Part shown: in pieces, positions 8,230-19,000 of the stretch
How positions within the stretch are numbered: position 1 is the first letter of the stretch
How the letters are laid out: every line of letters begins with the position of its first letter
DNA from: an uncultured Caryophanales bacterium
GTDB taxonomy: Bacteria; Bacillota_I; Bacilli_A; Acholeplasmatales; Anaeroplasmataceae
DNA length: 64,000 nt
Direction: 5' to 3'
Assembly (NCBI GenBank): GCA_946405105.1
Contig: CAMJFY010000005.1
Coordinates: forward strand, 1 to 64,000
Notes under the pieces: generated by a model
Told to the model about the DNA's origin: nothing
Seen by the model: the letters and a program-made list of their open reading frames with translations, nothing else
The model's database searches: none
Program-made: the position numbers and the translations under genes

Positions 8230-9729
8230 TTACTTGATAATTGCTTTAATTGCATCTCTCATTGACATTGTTTGTTGAGCATATAATGCTTCAGTAACAA
8301 AATCAGTTACACCTGCAATCTTGTTAAGATCTTGACCCCAATGATCAGCCATGCCTAAAGTTGCAACAACAATCTTCTTAGCACCAGCCTTTGTTCCATC
8401 ATATGAAGCCCATTGATTCTTGAAGAATTCAATAAACTTAGGATCATCATTTAATGCGATTGGAGCGTTGTTATCAATAACTCTAACACCCTTGTAGAAT
8501 GAAATTAATGCAGCTAAGCTGAATAAACCATGTTGAGGTAATTTACCAGTTCTTTCAATATATTGTAATACTGTAGGTAAATCTCTTTCCTTGAACTTAG
8601 TTACAGAATTTAATGCGATTGACATTAATTCATGACGAACATATGGGTTCATATATCTTTCTAATACAGAATTTGAATATGCAACCATTTGATCATGTGG
8701 AATATCAATTGTTGGGATAACCTCATCAAAAATGAAGTCCTTAACATATTTTCCTAATTCAGGATCCTCAATAGTCTCTCTAACTGTATCAATACCAGCT
8801 AAATAAGAAACTGGAACTAATGCTGTATGAGAACCATTTAAAATCTTAACCTTTCTTTGCTTATATGGAACGATTGAATCAACGAATAATACATTTAATC
8901 CAGCCTTTTCAGTAGGTAATGCCTTCTTTAATTCTTCAAGGTTAGCCTTAGCCTCTTCCTTAGAATCAACAGATTGAGCATCAATACACCATAAGTGGAA
9001 AATTTCACCTACTACCATATTTTGATCTTGGTAGCCTAATGCTAATTGGAATGCTTCAGCATCATTTCTAGGGTAACCTGGAACGATTCTATCTACTAAT
9101 GTATTATAGAACTTGTTTTCAGTTTCAATCCACTTAATGAATTTAGCATCTAAATTGTTATGCTTAGCAAGCTTAACTAATACTTCCTTTAATGTAGCAC
9201 CATTGTGATCAATTAATTCACATGGAATAATGTATAAGCCCTTCTTGCCTGCTTCATATCTCTTCTTTAAGAATGCTAAAAGCTTTCCTGGATATGAATT
9301 TGGACACTTAGAAAAATCAGTGTCATTTGGATCAAAGGCAATACCAGCCTCTGTTGTATTTGAAATAATGAATTGTAAATCATCAGATAAAGCATAGTTT
9401 AGATACTTATCATATTCCTCGAATGGATTTAGGGCATCTTGAACACACTTAATTACTTCATTAATTCTTTGAGCCTTACCATCTTGTAAGCCTTGTAAAT
9501 ATAAAGTATATAAGCCATCTGCTTCATTTAATTCCTTTACACGACCAAAAGGCATTGGTTGTACAACTACAACACCTGCATCAAAATTAGTCTTCTTATT
9601 TGTTGAGTTAATAATCCAATCGATGAATGCACGTAAGAAATTTCCTTCACCAAATTGCATAATTTTAACTTTTTTAGGTTCTTTTTTATTTACCTCATTA
9701 ATCTTAGGTAACTCGTTAACTGTAGCCAT
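8230..9729 (-). CDS. uxaB: Tagaturonate reductase (altronate oxidoreductase) UxaB
   Basis: NAD-dependent reductase that turns D-tagaturonate into D-altronate. It belongs to the mannitol dehydrogenase family: a Rossmann domain begins at KIMQFGEGNFLRAFID, and the C-terminal domain holds KILNGSHTALVPVSYLAG, which fits UxaB better than the fructuronate reductase UxuB. I start at ATG 9729 (499 residues), since GGAGG lies eight bases upstream; an in-frame ATG at 9744 would place that same GGAGG inside the coding sequence. It is the first gene of the uxa operon, with a good promoter and a palindromic operator candidate before it. Confidence 0.93.
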   Translation of the reverse strand: MATVNELPKINEVNKKEPKKVKIMQFGEGNFLRAFIDWIINSTNKKTNFDAGVVVVQPMPFGRVKELNEADGLYTLYLQGLQDGKAQRINEVIKCVQDALNPFEEYDKYLNYALSDDLQFIISNTTEAGIAFDPNDTDFSKCPNSYPGKLLAFLKKRYEAGKKGLYIIPCELIDHNGATLKEVLVKLAKHNNLDAKFIKWIETENKFYNTLVDRIVPGYPRNDAEAFQLALGYQDQNMVVGEIFHLWCIDAQSVDSKEEAKANLEELKKALPTEKAGLNVLFVDSIVPYKQRKVKILNGSHTALVPVSYLAGIDTVRETIEDPELGKYVKDFIFDEVIPTIDIPHDQMVAYSNSVLERYMNPYVRHELMSIALNSVTKFKERDLPTVLQYIERTGKLPQHGLFSLAALISFYKGVRVIDNNAPIALNDDPKFIEFFKNQWASYDGTKAGAKKIVVATLGMADHWGQDLNKIAGVTDFVTEALYAQQTMSMRDAIKAIIK

Positions 9730-9748
9730 TTTTTCATCCTCCATTTTT

Positions 9749-9766
9749 ACGCAATTAACAATGCGT
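9749..9766 (-). promoter_or_regulatory. Candidate operator of the uxa operon
   Basis: Imperfect 18-base palindrome ACGCA-N8-TGCGT between the predicted transcription start and the ribosome-binding site of uxaB. The position would let a bound repressor block transcription. LacI- and GntR-family regulators commonly control hexuronate genes; no regulator gene is adjacent. Confidence 0.45.
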
Positions 9767-9780
9767 TATGACATAGCATA

Positions 9781-9809
9781 ATTTTAACACTTTAATATTT
9801 AATAGTCAA
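9781..9809 (-). promoter_or_regulatory. Promoter of the uxa operon
   Basis: Minus strand: -35 TTGACT, 17-base spacer, -10 TAAAAT. It lies about 50 bases before the uxaB start. Confidence 0.75.
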
Positions 9810-9840
9810 TTAATTAAATAATTTATTATTTAGTATAATA

Positions 9841-11214
9841 TCATTTTTCCTCTTGTATTTCATTTTTATAGCCAATTAGCACCTTCCATCTTCCTATTTT
9901 GTATGCACAAATAGAAATTGCCATACCTACTGCCCAGCCAATAGGCCATGATAAAAATATACCTATAAGCTTCATATCATTTGGTAATATATAACCAAAT
10001 AAATATGAAAGTCCTATTCTAATAAATAAATCCGCAAATGTGGCTATCATAAAGCTTCTCATATCTCCTGAGCCCTTTAAAACACCATCACAAGGAATCT
10101 TTATACATAAAAATAAATAAAATGGGGCAACACAATATATAAACTTTTTACCAACATCTACTACCTCACTGCTGGTATTCTTATTTCCAAATATATTTAA
10201 TAAAGGACCAGGAATTACTAAGAAAACTAATGTAGTAATTGCTGTAATGATTGCACAAATAGAAAGTCCAGATAAAAATCCTTTAGATATTCTATCGTAT
10301 TTAGCCGCACCTGCGTTTGTAGATGTATATGTAGATATCGCATTAGACATGACTGTATAAATATTTACAATAACATAAACTATTTTATAGGCAGCTCCAT
10401 ATCCAGCTGTAACTGATGATCCAAATGAATTAATTAATGATTGAATTATTACTCCACCAATTGAAATAATAGATCCTTGAATAATTGAAGGAATTGATAT
10501 AGATAAGATGATTTTTAATATCTTAAAATCAAATACTTTTCCATTCTCTTCTAATACCTTTTTTGAATAAATTAATAAGATAATTAATGAGATTATTGAT
10601 GCTAAAATTTGGGATATAAATGTCGCGATTGCAATACCAGAAATACCCATATTTAGCTTAACAAAAACTATATCTAAAACCAAATTTAAAACTATTGAAA
10701 ATATCAATAAATATAGAGGTATTTTTGAATTGCCTAAGCTTTGAAATAATGATGTTACAACATTATAAATAAATAAAAATAAAATACCAAAAGTATAGAA
10801 TAATAAATAGGTATATGAATCATCATAATATTCATTATTAACATTTAAAAATGTTAAAATAGGCTTTAAAAGTGCTAATCCTAGACCACATAATACCAAC
10901 GCTATAATCGCAATTGTTATTAAAGATGTATTGATTGCGGTTTTGGCATTTTTGTAGTTCTTTTCGCCTAAATATCTTGCAGTAATTATGTTTGCACCAA
11001 CACCAAATCCAACAGCAATTGCAAGATAAAAAACAGTTACTGGATAGGTTGATGAAACAGCTGAAAGTGCATTATCAGAAATAAGACGTCCTGCAATCAT
11101 GCTATCACATATATTATAAAATTGTTGTAATGTAACAGCTAATATCATTGGAAGTGAAAAAAGCAATAATGTTTTAAACGGATTTCCAGTGGTAAGCTTA
11201 TTCTTTTTATCCAT
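9841..11214 (-). CDS. MATE family multidrug efflux transporter
   Basis: Cation-coupled multidrug/toxin exporter of the inner membrane. The 457-residue sequence has twelve hydrophobic segments in two related halves. It begins with the MATE-typical stretch TGNPFKTLLLFSLPMIL followed by QQFYNICDSMIAGR (N-terminal half signature), then YLGEKNYKNAK. I start at ATG 11214, which has GGTGAC upstream, rather than ATG 11226, which has no ribosome-binding site. It forms its own transcript, with a promoter that contains a palindrome in its spacer. The substrate cannot be read from sequence. Confidence 0.9.
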   Translation of the reverse strand: MDKKNKLTTGNPFKTLLLFSLPMILAVTLQQFYNICDSMIAGRLISDNALSAVSSTYPVTVFYLAIAVGFGVGANIITARYLGEKNYKNAKTAINTSLITIAIIALVLCGLGLALLKPILTFLNVNNEYYDDSYTYLLFYTFGILFLFIYNVVTSLFQSLGNSKIPLYLLIFSIVLNLVLDIVFVKLNMGISGIAIATFISQILASIISLIILLIYSKKVLEENGKVFDFKILKIILSISIPSIIQGSIISIGGVIIQSLINSFGSSVTAGYGAAYKIVYVIVNIYTVMSNAISTYTSTNAGAAKYDRISKGFLSGLSICAIITAITTLVFLVIPGPLLNIFGNKNTSSEVVDVGKKFIYCVAPFYLFLCIKIPCDGVLKGSGDMRSFMIATFADLFIRIGLSYLFGYILPNDMKLIGIFLSWPIGWAVGMAISICAYKIGRWKVLIGYKNEIQEEK

Positions 11215-11231
11215 CTTTGTCACCATTAATT

Positions 11232-11260
11232 TTTATACAACTATAAGTTGTTATTTTCAA
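11232..11260 (-). promoter_or_regulatory. Promoter of the MATE gene with a palindrome in the spacer
   Basis: Minus strand: -35 TTGAAA, 17-base spacer, -10 TATAAA. The spacer holds the palindrome ACAACT-ATA-AGTTGT (11237-11251), an ideal site for a dimeric repressor of the MarR or TetR type. No such regulator is adjacent. Confidence 0.6.
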
Positions 11261-11288
11261 TGATAAAACGCTCTCTAAAAATAAAAAA

Positions 11289-11306
11289 GGAATCCTTTTA
11301 GATTCC
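11289..11306 (-). terminator. Terminator after rlmH
   Basis: Stem GGAATC/GATTCC with a six-base loop, followed on the minus strand by a run of T, a few bases after the rlmH stop. Confidence 0.75.
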
Positions 11307-11310
11307 ATTT

Positions 11311-11790
11311 CTACTTATGATAAACTTCATTATTATTTATTTTAAATGCACGATATATTTGTTCTAACAAAATAACTTGCATAAGCTGATGTGGAAATGT
11401 CATTTTTGAAAAGCATAAATGATAATCTGCTTGATTTAACACATTATCAGACAATCCAAGTGAACCACCAATGATGAATGAAATATTTGAATTTTGATAT
11501 GTAAAAATATCATTCATTTTAGAAGCTAATTCAGGTGATGTAAGCATCTCTCCTTTAAGGTCTAAAACTACCTTAAATGAGTTAGAAGGAATGATTTTTA
11601 ATAGCTTTTCTCCTTCTTTATTTTTAATGATTTCTTCATCTTTTTTTGATGGATTATCATTAATTGGCTCATCATTTATTGAGTAAAACTCAATCTTTGT
11701 ATATTTTGATAATCTTTTTGTATATTCAGCTATAGCGTCCTTTAAATATTTTTCTTTAATATTTCCTACGCTAATAATATTTATTTTCAT
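11311..11790 (-). CDS. rlmH: 23S rRNA pseudouridine-1915 N3-methyltransferase RlmH
   Basis: SPOUT methyltransferase that methylates pseudouridine 1915 in helix 69 of 23S rRNA. It has 159 residues, the standard length, and the diagnostic motifs FIIGGSLGLSDNV and FSKMTFPHQLMQVILLEQIYRAF, ending in the family's conserved C-terminal YHK. Its start overlaps the walJ stop by four bases, so the two genes are translationally coupled. In many Bacillota rlmH closes the walRK-walJ region; here htrA and the two-component genes are missing from this spot. Confidence 0.97.
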   Translation of the reverse strand: MKINIISVGNIKEKYLKDAIAEYTKRLSKYTKIEFYSINDEPINDNPSKKDEEIIKNKEGEKLLKIIPSNSFKVVLDLKGEMLTSPELASKMNDIFTYQNSNISFIIGGSLGLSDNVLNQADYHLCFSKMTFPHQLMQVILLEQIYRAFKINNNEVYHK

Positions 11791-12626
11791 ACATTATACT
11801 CCTTTGATGGATATGGATGTAATATTACAAATTCAATATTTGAATAATCTATTCCAAAACTATCAAATACCTTTTTTCTTGTTAGCTCTACAATTTGAGT
11901 TAAATTGCATTCCTGTGAAATATGGGCATGCATAACAAGCTTTGTAGATGGTCCAATAACGTTAGCTAACACTACCATTGAATCCTCATTTGATAGGTGC
12001 CCGTGGTCAGATAAAATTCTTATTTTTAGATTGTATGGTCTCGCTGAAGCCATTAATATTTCAGGGTCGTGATTTGATTCTAAAATATATGCCTCTGCGT
12101 TATTAATTACAGGCCAAATTGTTTCATGAACATAGCCTGTATCTGTAAGATAAACTAGCTTTTTCTCCTCTTCATGAATAACAAATCCGATAGGCTCTGA
12201 TGCATCATGAAATGCTGGTAAAACATCAATATTTACACCACCGATATTGAAGCTTTTATATAAGAATGAATTATCCTCATGAGGAAGGATTATTATTGAT
12301 CCATCATTAAATCTTTTATCGATTAATTCTACTAATTTTGTTTTACCTGAAGCCTTATATACATCATAAATTGAGCTTAGGGTTCCTCTAGAAATAAAAA
12401 TAGGCACTCCAATCTCCTTTAGCATTGTAGGTAATGCTTTAATATGATCTGTATGCTCATGCGTAATTAATATAGCATCTAAATCACAAATACCTAAGCC
12501 AACAGTTTCTAAATTTTCTACTATTTGCTTTCGAGTAATTCCTAAATCTATCAATATATTTTTGTTATTTGCTATAACAACAGTTGAATTACCGTCGCTA
12601 CCTGAAGAAAAAACTTTGATTTTCAT
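11787..12626 (-). CDS. walJ: WalJ/YycJ-type metallo-beta-lactamase-fold hydrolase
   Basis: Predicted metal-dependent phosphodiesterase/nuclease. The 279-residue sequence opens with the family motif VFSSGSDGNSTVV and carries the metal-binding HxHxDH motif as ITHEHTDHIKAL, followed by LTDTGYV, ESNHD and DHGHLSN. In Bacillota this gene is linked to the WalRK cell-wall regulatory system and to coordination of cell division with replication; that role is taken from the family. The stop is TGA, within the overlap with rlmH. The promoter carries an extended -10. Confidence 0.9.
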   Translation of the reverse strand: MKIKVFSSGSDGNSTVVIANNKNILIDLGITRKQIVENLETVGLGICDLDAILITHEHTDHIKALPTMLKEIGVPIFISRGTLSSIYDVYKASGKTKLVELIDKRFNDGSIIILPHEDNSFLYKSFNIGGVNIDVLPAFHDASEPIGFVIHEEEKKLVYLTDTGYVHETIWPVINNAEAYILESNHDPEILMASARPYNLKIRILSDHGHLSNEDSMVVLANVIGPSTKLVMHAHISQECNLTQIVELTRKKVFDSFGIDYSNIEFVILHPYPSKEYNV

Positions 12627-12645
12627 TTATACCACCAACGAGGTG

Positions 12646-12651
12646 ATTATA
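12646..12651 (-). promoter_or_regulatory. Extended -10 box for walJ-rlmH
   Basis: The minus strand reads TGATATAAT about 20 bases before the walJ start. It diverges from the plus-strand promoter at 12736-12764 in the 180-base intergenic region, where I see nothing else. Confidence 0.5.
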
Positions 12652-12735
12652 TCACAAAATGAGGCAAAATCTATATATATTAAAATATAATTTTAAATAA
12701 TCATTTTTTTATTACCTTGATATATAAGATTTTCA

Positions 12736-12764
12736 TTGCAATTTTAATCCATTAATGATATGAT
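12736..12764 (+). promoter_or_regulatory. Promoter of the tandem lipoprotein operon
   Basis: -35 TTGCAA, 17-base spacer, -10 TATGAT, 42 bases before the start at 12807. Confidence 0.75.
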
Positions 12765-12806
12765 ATTAAATGCTATAGTTTATTTTTTTTGTAAAGGAGT
12801 TTTTTT

Positions 12807-15800
12807 ATGAGCATTAATAATAAAAAGATGCGTAGACTATCAACTGCAATGGTAGCCTGTGCTTTAACTATAACTTTAGCATCTTGCTCTGCAGCAAATA
12901 ATAAATATGGTAATCTAGATAAAAATGCTACATATGCTTCTGTTGGTGATTACAAGATCACAAACGGCGAATTATGGGACACACTTCAATGGGATGCCAA
13001 AGATGTATTAGATTCTCAAATTTATAATGTTATTTTAGATGAACAAATAACAAGACTAAAGAATGTATTTAATACAAACGGTTCTTATTCTAAGCTTGAG
13101 GATAAAAAGATTATCCATGGTTCTAATGATGATATTACTGAAGAGGAATTCAACAAGCTATACGATAAGTATAAGAACAGAATTGCTGATTATGTTGTAC
13201 AAGATGTTTTTAATTTTGTTTATGACCAAGAGGAATATTGGGATAAACTTGATCAACTTGAAGATGTTGAACAACAAAAGCTAGTTAAGAAATACATTGA
13301 TGAAATGTATATAACATACCAAAAGTCTTCAATTGCAGATGGAAAGACTTATGAAGAAATATTATCTGATATCGGTGAAGATAATATTGATGGTCTATTT
13401 GAAATAGCTAAGGATTTAAGTGAATTATATTATCCTTTATATGCTAAAGAATTATTCACATATGACTCATTAAAGGACGATGTTAAAGAAGCATTCGATG
13501 ATGACGATGATGATGAAGATGAAAAGTATGGATATTATAAGAACAGTGAATATATTGACATGTTCAAAAAGAAATATACTAACCAATACAATGTCAATTT
13601 AATTAAGATTAAGTTCTCAAGTAGTACTGAATTCACTGATACACTAAGAGCATTCGGTCTATATCTATATAGTACTGATAGCAAATTCTACTATATCTAT
13701 GATGATAAAGATGATCAAACAGTAAAAACTGATTATACTTCTTACATCTCTCATTATAAGGACTTCACTTCTACTAACACTGCTAAAAACCTAAAGACAT
13801 TAGGTGCTGAAGAAGTTCCAAGTAGAGCAGTATTAGAAATCTATATCATGCTATATAACTATATGTATGGTGGATACCTAGATCAATTAGAATCAGCTTC
13901 TGGTGTTGATATTTCTTTTGATAACTTAAATGAATTAAGAGAACAAACATTAAAGCTAATTAATAAATATAAAACTGGAGATTCTAGAACTTTATATAAC
14001 AATACAGTTCAATTATTAAAAGATTTTGATGAAGCTAGAGATGAGGATGATAAGGTTCTTACTTTTACTCCTGATTTCTTAAAGGATACATATTCTGCTT
14101 CTTTCAAGACTTACTGTTATGAAACATTAAAGTTAAAAGATGATAATGATTATGATTCTTTTGATACAAGATATTCAACAAGCTTACAAAGCGCTGGTGA
14201 TTCTTCATTCATCGTTTACAAGTTCGATGATACATATGATGAAATCGATGATGCAAAAGCTAAAGAATATGAAGAATTCTATAAAGATAAAGATCATACT
14301 TCTCTAGATTATTTTGAATATTTAACTAAAGAAGAAAATAAACAATTATTTGATGATGTTCTAGATGCATTAATCTGGAATAATACATCTGAATCAATTA
14401 TTACAAATAAGATTAATGATGCTTTAGAAGATGTAAAAGTTAAGATTTACAATGAAGCAACTGAAATTGCATATGCTAAGGAGCATGAAAAATATTCAAA
14501 GGCTGTTGGTTCAGCTAAGAATAAAAATATCCTAGCAACAATTAAATATGATGGTAAAACATTCAATTTAAATATTAAAGCAAATGACAAAGATTCTAAG
14601 TCAATCAAAGTACCTGGTACTGATGAAGCATTTGGTGTTTATGATTACCTAGAAAGAAAATCAGGAGCTTCTACTGCAATCGACTTATTATCTAAGAAGA
14701 TTGTTAAGGATACACAACAATACAAAGATGCTTTAAAAGATAAAACTCAAAAAGAAATTTATAATACTTATTTAAAGAATGTATTATCTGCATTCGCAAA
14801 TGATGGCTATGCATCAAATGGATATCCATCAAGCTTAGGAAAATATAATTTCTTAATGTTATATTATCATACTGCAAATGTTAAAAAGATTATTAATGAT
14901 TATTTCATGGTTCAATATGTTTCATCTAAGCTATTAACTGATTACTCAAATGAATCATTAGCTGACTTCTTTAAATATTATTCTGATTTAGCATATGACA
15001 ACTACTTCTCACTATCTGGTAAGAGATTAGTTATCTACATGGATGCTGATGAGGATGGTAAAAAGGATGATGCTGTTGATTGGTTAGATGTAGAGGTTGA
15101 ATGGGATGGTGAAATTAGAACTAAGCGTTATATCGCTAGAGAATTAGCTTATACTATTTATAATAAATTAAGTGCTGCTGCTAATACATCACATGCTACA
15201 AGACTTGATGAATTAGTAGATGAAATTCAAAATTCAGCAAAGGCTGAATATAACGAAAACCCAGCTGCAGCTGAAAATGTTTGGGCAAAATATAAAAAGA
15301 TTGGTCTAAACGTTGAAGTTGAAGATATTTCAGCTACAAATTCTTCTACTGAAATTGATTTTGCATTAAAACAAAGATTATATGATTATGCAAAGAAGGT
15401 AGATGATCAAGGAAATTCTGTATATCAATATTTCAAGAATAGTCAAATTCCTACTGAATTTATTGAGCAAATTACTGTTTCTGCTATCAATAATGATGAA
15501 GAAAACCCATTTGTTACATCTAAGGATGGCGTTAATTTATTAATTGTTACTTCTGGTACTGATAATGCTTCTGCTGAATGGAAGAGCGAAGATTATTCTG
15601 ATACTCCATTAAAAGATATCATTATTAAATACAATGAAAAATATGTAAAGATTAGTGATATCTATAATGAAGATAAGCAATTAAATAAAAAACAAATAAT
15701 GTTATATATTCTTGATAATGCAGTAAATAATGGTTCTACATTATCTCCTGCTGATACTTCTGCTGCTCTATCAAGCTTCCTAGATCCTGTTTACAAGAGA

Positions 15801-16082
15801 TTTACAAGCTCAGAGACTCAAAGAATCGTATTATTATATTTCATGAAGACATACATTAAATCAAATGATAACATTTATGATATTGTTAAATTTGAAAATG
15901 AATCATATAATGGTTCAACTGGTTTCTTCAAGAGTCTAATTGAAATCAATCAAACAATTGCTGATGACTATAGTTATCTTGATAACGATACTACTGGTAC
16001 ATCAGATTTATATCCTGATTGGTGGGAAAAGATTGAAGAACAAATTAAAAATTTCTTAATAGATGTTAAGGAGGCAGAATAA
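12807..16082 (+). CDS. Very large PrsA/SurA-like lipoprotein (first of a tandem pair)
   Basis: Surface lipoprotein of 1091 residues. The signal peptide ends in the lipobox LASC, with Cys near residue 27. Next comes a stretch resembling the SurA/PrsA N-terminal chaperone domain: a conserved YG-L start, ATYASVGDYKITNGELWDTL and then helical, charged sequence. An acidic run of Asp/Glu lies near residue 235. Near the C-terminus, ENPFVTSKDGVNLLIVTSG resembles the last strand of a parvulin rotamase. No complete PPIase domain is evident, and the length is three to four times that of PrsA. I infer a membrane-anchored extracytoplasmic folding or holding factor. The ribosome-binding site is AAAGGAG. 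The second gene starts in a TAATG overlap preceded by AAGGAGG. Confidence 0.75.
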   Translation: MSINNKKMRRLSTAMVACALTITLASCSAANNKYGNLDKNATYASVGDYKITNGELWDTLQWDAKDVLDSQIYNVILDEQITRLKNVFNTNGSYSKLEDKKIIHGSNDDITEEEFNKLYDKYKNRIADYVVQDVFNFVYDQEEYWDKLDQLEDVEQQKLVKKYIDEMYITYQKSSIADGKTYEEILSDIGEDNIDGLFEIAKDLSELYYPLYAKELFTYDSLKDDVKEAFDDDDDDEDEKYGYYKNSEYIDMFKKKYTNQYNVNLIKIKFSSSTEFTDTLRAFGLYLYSTDSKFYYIYDDKDDQTVKTDYTSYISHYKDFTSTNTAKNLKTLGAEEVPSRAVLEIYIMLYNYMYGGYLDQLESASGVDISFDNLNELREQTLKLINKYKTGDSRTLYNNTVQLLKDFDEARDEDDKVLTFTPDFLKDTYSASFKTYCYETLKLKDDNDYDSFDTRYSTSLQSAGDSSFIVYKFDDTYDEIDDAKAKEYEEFYKDKDHTSLDYFEYLTKEENKQLFDDVLDALIWNNTSESIITNKINDALEDVKVKIYNEATEIAYAKEHEKYSKAVGSAKNKNILATIKYDGKTFNLNIKANDKDSKSIKVPGTDEAFGVYDYLERKSGASTAIDLLSKKIVKDTQQYKDALKDKTQKEIYNTYLKNVLSAFANDGYASNGYPSSLGKYNFLMLYYHTANVKKIINDYFMVQYVSSKLLTDYSNESLADFFKYYSDLAYDNYFSLSGKRLVIYMDADEDGKKDDAVDWLDVEVEWDGEIRTKRYIARELAYTIYNKLSAAANTSHATRLDELVDEIQNSAKAEYNENPAAAENVWAKYKKIGLNVEVEDISATNSSTEIDFALKQRLYDYAKKVDDQGNSVYQYFKNSQIPTEFIEQITVSAINNDEENPFVTSKDGVNLLIVTSGTDNASAEWKSEDYSDTPLKDIIIKYNEKYVKISDIYNEDKQLNKKQIMLYILDNAVNNGSTLSPADTSAALSSFLDPVYKRFTSSETQRIVLLYFMKTYIKSNDNIYDIVKFENESYNGSTGFFKSLIEINQTIADDYSYLDNDTTGTSDLYPDWWEKIEEQIKNFLIDVKEAE

Positions 16083-19000
16083 TGAAAATCAAGAAAATAT
16101 TATTAACTGCTTCTCTAGCAGCTTTAGCTTCTGTTACACTAGTATCTTGTAGTGGTAACAGCAAGACAAAAAGAAATACTGTTACTCCATATGGACAATT
16201 AAATTTAGATGAAACATTTGCTACTGCAGATGGAGATCTAAAGATGACAGTTGGACAATATTATAACCAATTAAGAAAGAATGGCTATAATGTTGTTACA
16301 AATGCAATTACTAAGCATTTATACGCTGAAGAGTTTGAAGTAGTTAAAGGCGTATTTGAAAATGAAACAAGAGCTGATTTTATCAGCAATCTTGGAAAAG
16401 AAAAATTAGCTAAGCTTGAATGTGTTGACTCAGGTGATGATTCAAAGACTGAGCAAGGTAAGCTATATGATTTAGTTACTGATTCAGCTGAAGCAAATGA
16501 AAAATATTTAGAAATCAGACGTAGAATAGTTAAAAATATTCATACTTCTATTGCTGGTGCTATCTACGGTAAAGCAAGCTCAAAAGAATATCTAAAGCTA
16601 AAAGATGATGAAATTAAAGAAGCTATTACTAGATACATTGATTCTGTAGCTTCTGAAGGAATCTTCATTTCTGATACTGATATTGAAACTCCAATTGTTA
16701 CTTCTGATACATCATATTTCACAAAGGATGAAGATATTATTCAAATTCCTGATTCTACATTAGCTAAACTTCAACAAAAGGTTGATGAATTACTTCTTAC
16801 ACAAGCTAAATACTTAGCTGCTAAGAAAGAATTATTCAAAATAGCTGATGAAGAATATGTTTATGATGAAGAAACAAAAGATGATATCAAGAATACAAGC
16901 TATTTATTCGAAGAAAAAACAATAAAGAAAAAATATGAAGATACATATAAGAATTATGGTACTTATAATGTTATAGTTATTCAATTCAATTCAAGAAGAG
17001 AAGCTATGAACGCAGTTGATGGACTTACATTTACTGATGAAAATGTTAAGCAACAATATATTAACTTATATAATTCATATTATTCTCATAAAACTCCTAT
17101 TACTGATTCTAGTGATGATGAATTCATGTATACAATTAATAAAGATAAGAATGATATCTCTAAATTGCCTTCAGGAATTCAATCATTAATTGAAGATACA
17201 TTAGAGGATGGAGAATACTTAACAATACCTAGAAATATTGATAACAAATATGTTATGGCATATCGTATATCTGCAACATATGATTACAATACAGGTGATG
17301 ATTCTAAACAAGCTGAATTCAATGACTTCACTGATGAAGAAAAAGAAAAGCTAGAAACAAAGTTAAAAGATGATATCTTAAATGATACTACTTCTTATAC
17401 TTCAACAGTAGATAAGCAAAGATATAAGGATGCTGATCTTGAAATCTATGATCCTTATTTCGAAAATAGCTTCTATACTACTTATTCAGATCAATATGAA
17501 TTAACTAAGACTAAGGTTACATCTACTACAAATGAAATCTTTAAGATTGGTGATTATTCATATACTGTAGAGGATTTCTATAATGATGCCTCTAAGAAAT
17601 ATTCATCTACAATTCTTACAAATTATTTTGAACAAGAATTCGCTAATTCTTATTATGATAAATTCGTTGAATTATATTTAATCGACGAAGATTATGAATC
17701 AGAAAGTAAGACAGCATTAAATGATGAAATTTCTAAATTTAAGAAAAACAAGAATACAACATACCAAAAAGAAATTGGTCTTGAAACATATTTATTAGCA
17801 ACTTATGGTTATACTAATAAGGATGATGTATTAAAGTATTACTATAAGGCATCTAAGGCTTTATCTATTTACAAGAGCATTAAGGTATATGACGCTTGGC
17901 GTTCTGCTGAAGCTGATGCTGATGGAAATTATTCAGTATCTAGTGAAGCAAGAAACGGATTCTTAAATAATATATTAAATGCAGGAAATGCAAAATATTC
18001 TGATCTATTCTCAATTAATCTAGATCATTTCTTAATTAATATTGATGAGGATGGAGATGGTACTCCAGATGATCCTGATACATTCTTACAGGATAAAACA
18101 CCTGAAGAAAAGGAAGACTTCGAAAATGCTGTTGTTCAATTAGCAAGAGCTATCTATACAGAATCAACTTATTCTGCATATGAAAATTCTTCTATTTTTG
18201 ATACATTAAAGTTTATCAAGACTCAATATGAAGAGGGTGCTACCCTATTATCAACTGGTGAATCTTGGGATACATATAAGACTTATAATGGTAAGACTTA
18301 TAACTTCTTATTAACTGTTGAGCAATTAGCTTCTTCAGGTAATATTACTCAATCATCAGTTAACAGCTTCGTTGAGCCATTCAAGAATTATGTTATTGAT
18401 TTATATAAGAGTGTTTCTACATTAGATACTGATCCATATAAAGAGGTAAGCACAAGCGATTCTTCTACATATGAATATGAAAATGGTAAATATTATTATG
18501 TAAATACTACAACTAAGGATGGCGGATTCATTGAATCTGAAAATGATATTACAACAAATACATTATGTAAGACTGCATTTGGTTACCATGTATTATTATT
18601 AAATTCTTATACATTATCAAATGATCTATCATATACAGCTGATGAGGCTTCTGAATATCAAAAGAATATTGAATTAATTCTAAGAAGCTATGTTGATAGT
18701 GATGAAAAGACTCAAAACATTAAGCTATTCATTAGTTCATTAAATGAACCTGCTGATGGTGAAGACAAGTGTACTACTGCTTCATTCGAGCAATTCTTCA
18801 TTTTCTATGTACAAAAGGCTAATGGAACTTCTACATCATTAACTTCATCAATTTATACATTAATGACTGCATTATTTGATGAAGCAATTTCAACATATAC
18901 TGGTTCAACATTCCAAGACTATTTATTATTATCAAAATTAAACATCACAATCGTTAAGAAAAATGAAGTATTAAATGATAAGATTATGCCAGCTTATATC

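Noticed and set aside
13495-13530. GAT-rich tract in the first large lipoprotein as a DNA repeat
   Set aside because: It encodes an Asp/Glu run in frame; it is short, irregular and best seen as protein low complexity.
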